Shown here piece after piece: positions 62,101 to 64,000 of a stretch of DNA of 64,000 bases (within the stretch, counting starts at the first letter, position 1; each line of letters opens with the position of its first letter). Origin of the DNA: Seriola aureovittata (lineage: Eukaryota; Chordata; Actinopteri; Carangiformes; Carangidae); the NCBI RefSeq assembly GCF_021018895.1, contig NC_079366.1, forward strand, positions 25,849,270 to 25,913,269, in the 5' to 3' direction. The notes below the pieces were generated by a model. It saw only the letters and a program-made list of their open reading frames with translations. It was not told the origin of the DNA and did not search any database. The position numbers and the translations under genes were made by a program.

Positions 62101-62370
62101 AGGGATGGCCTCGTAAGGCGGCTGGTTCATACTGCAGATAGCCAGCCACACAAAGCCCTTCTCCCCCTCGATAAGCCAACAGTCAGCTGTAACCATTGGC
62201 AACCGCATTATGGACAGCAGGGTGAGCCAACAGAGGAAGGAGCTGGCGCTGGACAGGACCGCCGATGAAGAACCTCCAGTCACGTTATGTCTCTGCCGTC
62301 CTGTCCTCTGGGCCATTTGGGATGTTGTTGCAATATCCATTGGAGAAAGCCGTGCAGAGGTGCTTGCCAT
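56792..62370 (-). CDS. elfn1: elfn1, extracellular LRR and FN3 domain protein 1 (4 exons, 905 aa)
   Basis: The minus-strand join is 62370-62087, 61996-61843, 60421-60255 and 58904-56792. ELFN1 is a postsynaptic single-pass adhesion protein that recruits presynaptic group III mGluRs; it is also a PP1 regulatory subunit (PPP1R28). Order by residue: a long N-region and signal helix (about 44-62), LRRNT starting ADCWLIEGEKGFVWLAIC, LRRs (about 95-225), LRRCT with NPFNCSCELLGFL (about 225-287), FN3 (about 344-423), transmembrane helix THYIMTILGCLFGMLLFLGL (about 438-462) and a long tail. The tail has the family block SVAEISTIAKEVDKVNQIIN (573-606 region) and a C-terminal KVQF docking motif (880-883). 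Recalled human ELFN1 is 828 aa; the extra length is mostly tail repeats. Synteny with mad1l1 favours elfn1 over elfn2; whether it is the a or b teleost copy cannot be told. The start is the first Met after an in-frame TAG; Met11 or Met19 are alternatives. Confidence 0.95.
56861..56872 (-). other. elfn1: KVQF PP1-docking (RVxF) motif of ELFN1
   Basis: The codons spell Lys-Val-Gln-Phe 23 residues from the C-terminus, followed by AKDEDLHDILDYWKG, as in human ELFN1. RVxF-class motifs bind the catalytic subunit of protein phosphatase 1, consistent with the name PPP1R28. Confidence 0.85.
57314..57364 (-). repeat. elfn1: coding GER/Gly repeat in elfn1 tail
   Basis: Four Gly-Glu-Arg triplets and five Gly are encoded by a 9-nt tandem repeat (TCTCTCCTC-type on +). 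It is absent from human ELFN1 as I recall it. Confidence 0.85.
57821..57853 (-). repeat. elfn1: coding (GA)n microsatellite, Glu-Arg run in elfn1 tail
   Basis: Eleven alternating Glu/Arg residues are encoded by a nearly pure CT/GA dinucleotide array, 90 residues after the membrane helix. Confidence 0.88.
58905..60254 (-). other. elfn1: elfn1 intron 3
   Basis: This 1,350-nt GT-AG intron contains a T tract (about 59121-59143), a short CAG/CAA run (59863-59887) and a dispersed fish repeat (about 59909-60210). No other gene is seen. Confidence 0.85.
59909..60210 (+). repeat. dispersed fish repeat fragment
   Basis: It contains 'AATCAATTAATCATTAAATT', 'CTCTATTAAATGTCAGAA' and 'GGCTTGTTTTGTCCAAATAA', which resemble the fragment at 21030-21130. 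Confidence 0.5.
60255..60421 (-). CDS. elfn1: elfn1 coding exon 3 (LRRs)
   Basis: This 167-nt exon lies between GTCTCCCCAG and GTAAAT. It encodes VLQMGFNKLRNLTEGMLRGL, the following LRR and FWECPNIENIDLSMN. It ends with two bases of an Arg codon completed by the next exon. Confidence 0.95.
60422..61842 (-). other. elfn1: elfn1 intron 2
   Basis: This 1,421-nt GT-AG intron contains copy C of the AGGTCA repeat. No other gene is seen. Confidence 0.85.
61295..61620 (+). repeat. 'AGGTCA' dispersed repeat, copy C (5' truncated)
   Basis: This shares the core and 3' end with copies A and B, ending 'ACAACCGTGAGCCGGTCATTCT'. TCAAGGTCA lies at 61338-61346, and the palindrome at 61341-61355 has one mismatch (final A for T). 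Confidence 0.8.
61843..61996 (-). CDS. elfn1: elfn1 coding exon 2 (LRRs)
   Basis: This 154-nt exon lies between CTCAACAG and GTGAGT. It starts by completing Ser in the sequon Asn-Ser-Thr and encodes TIVDLRLNENKIRSVHYSSL and LTYLNLTKNDISYVEDGAFS. It ends at FNLQ in phase 0. It is nearly identical to human ELFN1. Confidence 0.95.
61997..62086 (-). other. elfn1: elfn1 intron 1 (90 nt)
   Basis: A minimal-length GT-AG intron between GTAAGA and TCTCTCAACAG. It splits the Asn-Ser-Thr sequon in the first LRR. Confidence 0.88.
62087..62370 (-). CDS. elfn1: elfn1 coding exon 1 (signal peptide, LRRNT)
   Basis: It encodes 94 residues plus AG, with donor AACAG/GTAAGA. A hydrophobic segment (SSFLCWLTLLSIM) precedes ADCWLIEGEKGFVW, which matches the start of the mature protein in human. 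The roughly 43-residue stretch before the hydrophobic core is long for a signal peptide, so Met19 (MAQRTGRQ) may be the true start. An in-frame TAG directly precedes the first ATG. Confidence 0.9.
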
Positions 62371-63010
62371 CTAACATTTATTCAAGCAGGCTGCCGCCAT
62401 TTGAAATGATATAAGGGCTTTGTTTTTGTATACTAATATCTCTGCGTATGGTGACTTGTTGTTGCCTTTTTACTTCAGATTTGTGTCTGTTCTGCTTCCG
62501 GTGTGGTCACAGTGTGACAAATGTTCCTTCTCCTCAGCTTCTCTGGTTCCGCAAATTTAAACTGTTAAACTCTTATTAGAAATGGATTTATTAAAGTAGA
62601 AATGAGTGCAGGGATGGGGCTGTATCACTTCATTGGCAGTATGTGTGTCTAGGTAAACTGTATCAGTTGTTTAATTAGGGGGTCACATTTGATTTGTTAT
62701 GTATTAATTGGCAAGTGGAGGTCATCTTGGTGCCAGATTGGCTGGTACTCATGTCCTCTGTGGCCATCTGCATCTCTGATTGGACAAGCACCTCTTTTCT
62801 TTCTTCCTCATTGCCCACTGGTCTGCACTTGGTGTGAGAACTCGTCCCTGGAGGCGGAGAGAGATGGGAGGGGGGTGTTAGAAAAGACCCGCTAATGAAA
62901 CACAGTGGTTTGGTGAGATACCAACAAACACAACCCTGTTACCAGCTTGATGAGATAGAGGTAGATGAGAGAGGTAGTTGTTTCCTCCTATATAAAAAGC
63001 CTGACGTGCA

Positions 63011-63058
63011 TACACACACACACACACACACGCACGCGCGCGCGCGCACACACACAAT
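63011..63058 (+). repeat. (CA)n(CG)n(CA)n alternating tract
   Basis: An unbroken purine-pyrimidine alternation with a CGCGCGCG centre, the classic Z-DNA-prone pattern. Confidence 0.9.
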
Positions 63059-63169
63059 TTATGCATGCACACACACATTTCCTTTTTGACACGTCCAATT
63101 ATTGCACACATTGGTGCAGTGCACAACAAGCACATGCAGATCTTTAAAATACACACAGCTTGTTGTTGT

Positions 63170-63171
<2 letters not shown>

Positions 63172-63200
<29 letters not shown>
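63172..63200 (+). repeat. (CA)n microsatellite
   Basis: About 14 CA units. Confidence 0.92.
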
Positions 63201-63324
63201 TTTTCTGCCACACCATTAGCCTTGGGCCCTTGATAGGCCTGGGCTAAGAATGGCCATGGCTCTGATACTGTATCTAATTAATTAATCTGCTCTAAATAAA
63301 ACACTTCCTGCGAAAAACAGCTGA

Positions 63325-63560
63325 TGTCTGATGGAGCAGGAGAGACAGAGGCATGTGGGGAAATGAAAGAGGCTCGCAAAGTGCTGTGGAGTGGTGAAGA
63401 GGAGGAAAAAGTGGGCGCAAGAGAGCAGTGAGCAAAGATGTTTGGGGGAGGGGAGAGAGATGGCGAGATGGGAGCAAAGAGTGAGGCAGAGGGTGGGGAT
63501 GAAACGGCAGGAAGAGAAAGAGGCAGTGATTCTGTGAGGAAAAAAAGGAGGCTGGGAAGC
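63325..63560 (+). repeat. purine-rich (GA-rich) block
   Basis: The + strand is strongly enriched in G and A over about 235 bp. The minus-strand frames across it are Ser/Pro/Leu-rich shadows, not genes. Confidence 0.6.
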
Positions 63561-64000
63561 GAGGGATGTAGAGTGGCTCTCTGTCTGGGGAATTTGCGAG
63601 AATAGCGGCTCTCTCTTCTCTTTGAGAGCCTTTTTCTCCGCTGTGAGAGCAACAAACAGGATGTGACATCACAGGGGCGATGGTGAAGGAGTGGGAAGGA
63701 GCAAGAGGTCCAGCGTTCCTCACTAGAATCTCTTGGCTGCTGTTCCCTCCTTATTGATTACAGATGAATGGCGAGGCGAAGAGGTGCTGATGTGTCACCT
63801 CTAACCTAAGATGGAGGGTAAACGAGGGCAATGCCTCTCGAGAGTGGGACAAAGCTTGTCTGGCGTCACGTCCTGGCTATAGCCACAGTTCACTGTCTCT
63901 CAATGAAGGTCAGCTTCATCTTTTAAAAGCATTTAAAATATTTTGTAAATTTCATGATTTTAACAACAATTCATTAGTTTGCTTTAAAAAAAGTACTACA

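Larger units (their letters stand above)
62371..64000. other. elfn1 5' flank
   Basis: The elfn1 5' UTR or upstream noncoding exons should lie here or beyond, but no promoter element is clear. The stretch holds two CA arrays, a CG-alternating tract and a purine-rich block. No gene is seen. Confidence 0.5.

Noticed and set aside
63278..63723. Two minus-strand ORFs of 125 and 143 codons rich in Ser/Pro/Leu
   Set aside because: They arise from the purine-rich + strand block, which lacks stop codons on the complement. No domain or splice signal is seen.

Overview
The window reads as nuclear DNA of a ray-finned fish, most likely a percomorph teleost. It is AT-rich and spliced, with very many (CA/TG)n microsatellites, a Tc1/mariner relic with TA flanks, and several dispersed repeat families that I recognise from memory as typical of percomorph genomes. 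The species is an inference; no search was possible.

Layout. (1) Positions 1-38508 hold the 3' part of mad1l1 (spindle checkpoint protein MAD1) on the + strand. Five exons (717-808, 1054-1144, 12375-12606, 18048-18241, 38359-38508) join in phase to encode the C-terminal 252 residues, including the MAD2-binding motif, the RLK motif and the C-terminal globular domain. The 5' part lies outside the window. Introns of 11.2, 5.4 and 20.1 kb make up most of this part and hold microsatellites and mobile-element remains. (2) Positions 38509 to about 53.9 kb are intergenic. They contain several repeat copies, a nested transposon pair, a CpG-rich patch with a TATA-like box near 47.6-48.0 kb, and a candidate two-exon gene of unknown identity (45612-46256, +). 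(3) Positions 56792-62370 on the - strand hold a complete elfn1 coding region: four exons and 905 codons, encoding a signal peptide, LRRs, LRRCT, FN3, one membrane helix and a long cytoplasmic tail ending in a KVQF PP1-docking motif. A 3' UTR of up to about 2.9 kb probably extends to near 53.94 kb. (4) Positions 62371-64000 are elfn1 5' flank, with a CA/CG alternating tract and a purine-rich block.

The two recognised genes are tail to tail, the arrangement I recall for human MAD1L1 and ELFN1 on 7p22, so this is conserved microsynteny. They have unrelated functions: MAD1 is a nuclear-pore and kinetochore protein, and ELFN1 is a postsynaptic adhesion protein and PP1 regulator.

Most notable points: the terminal mad1l1 exon has a 3' splice site whose pyrimidine tract is replaced by (GT)23, with a complementary (CA)25 about 140 nt upstream. 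A dispersed repeat family carries palindromic estrogen-response-element sequences in all three local copies. The elfn1 coding region is split by three introns and contains microsatellite-like coding repeats. The two-exon candidate at 45.6-46.3 kb was not recognised. No complete bacterial-style system, CRISPR array, rRNA or tRNA gene was seen.
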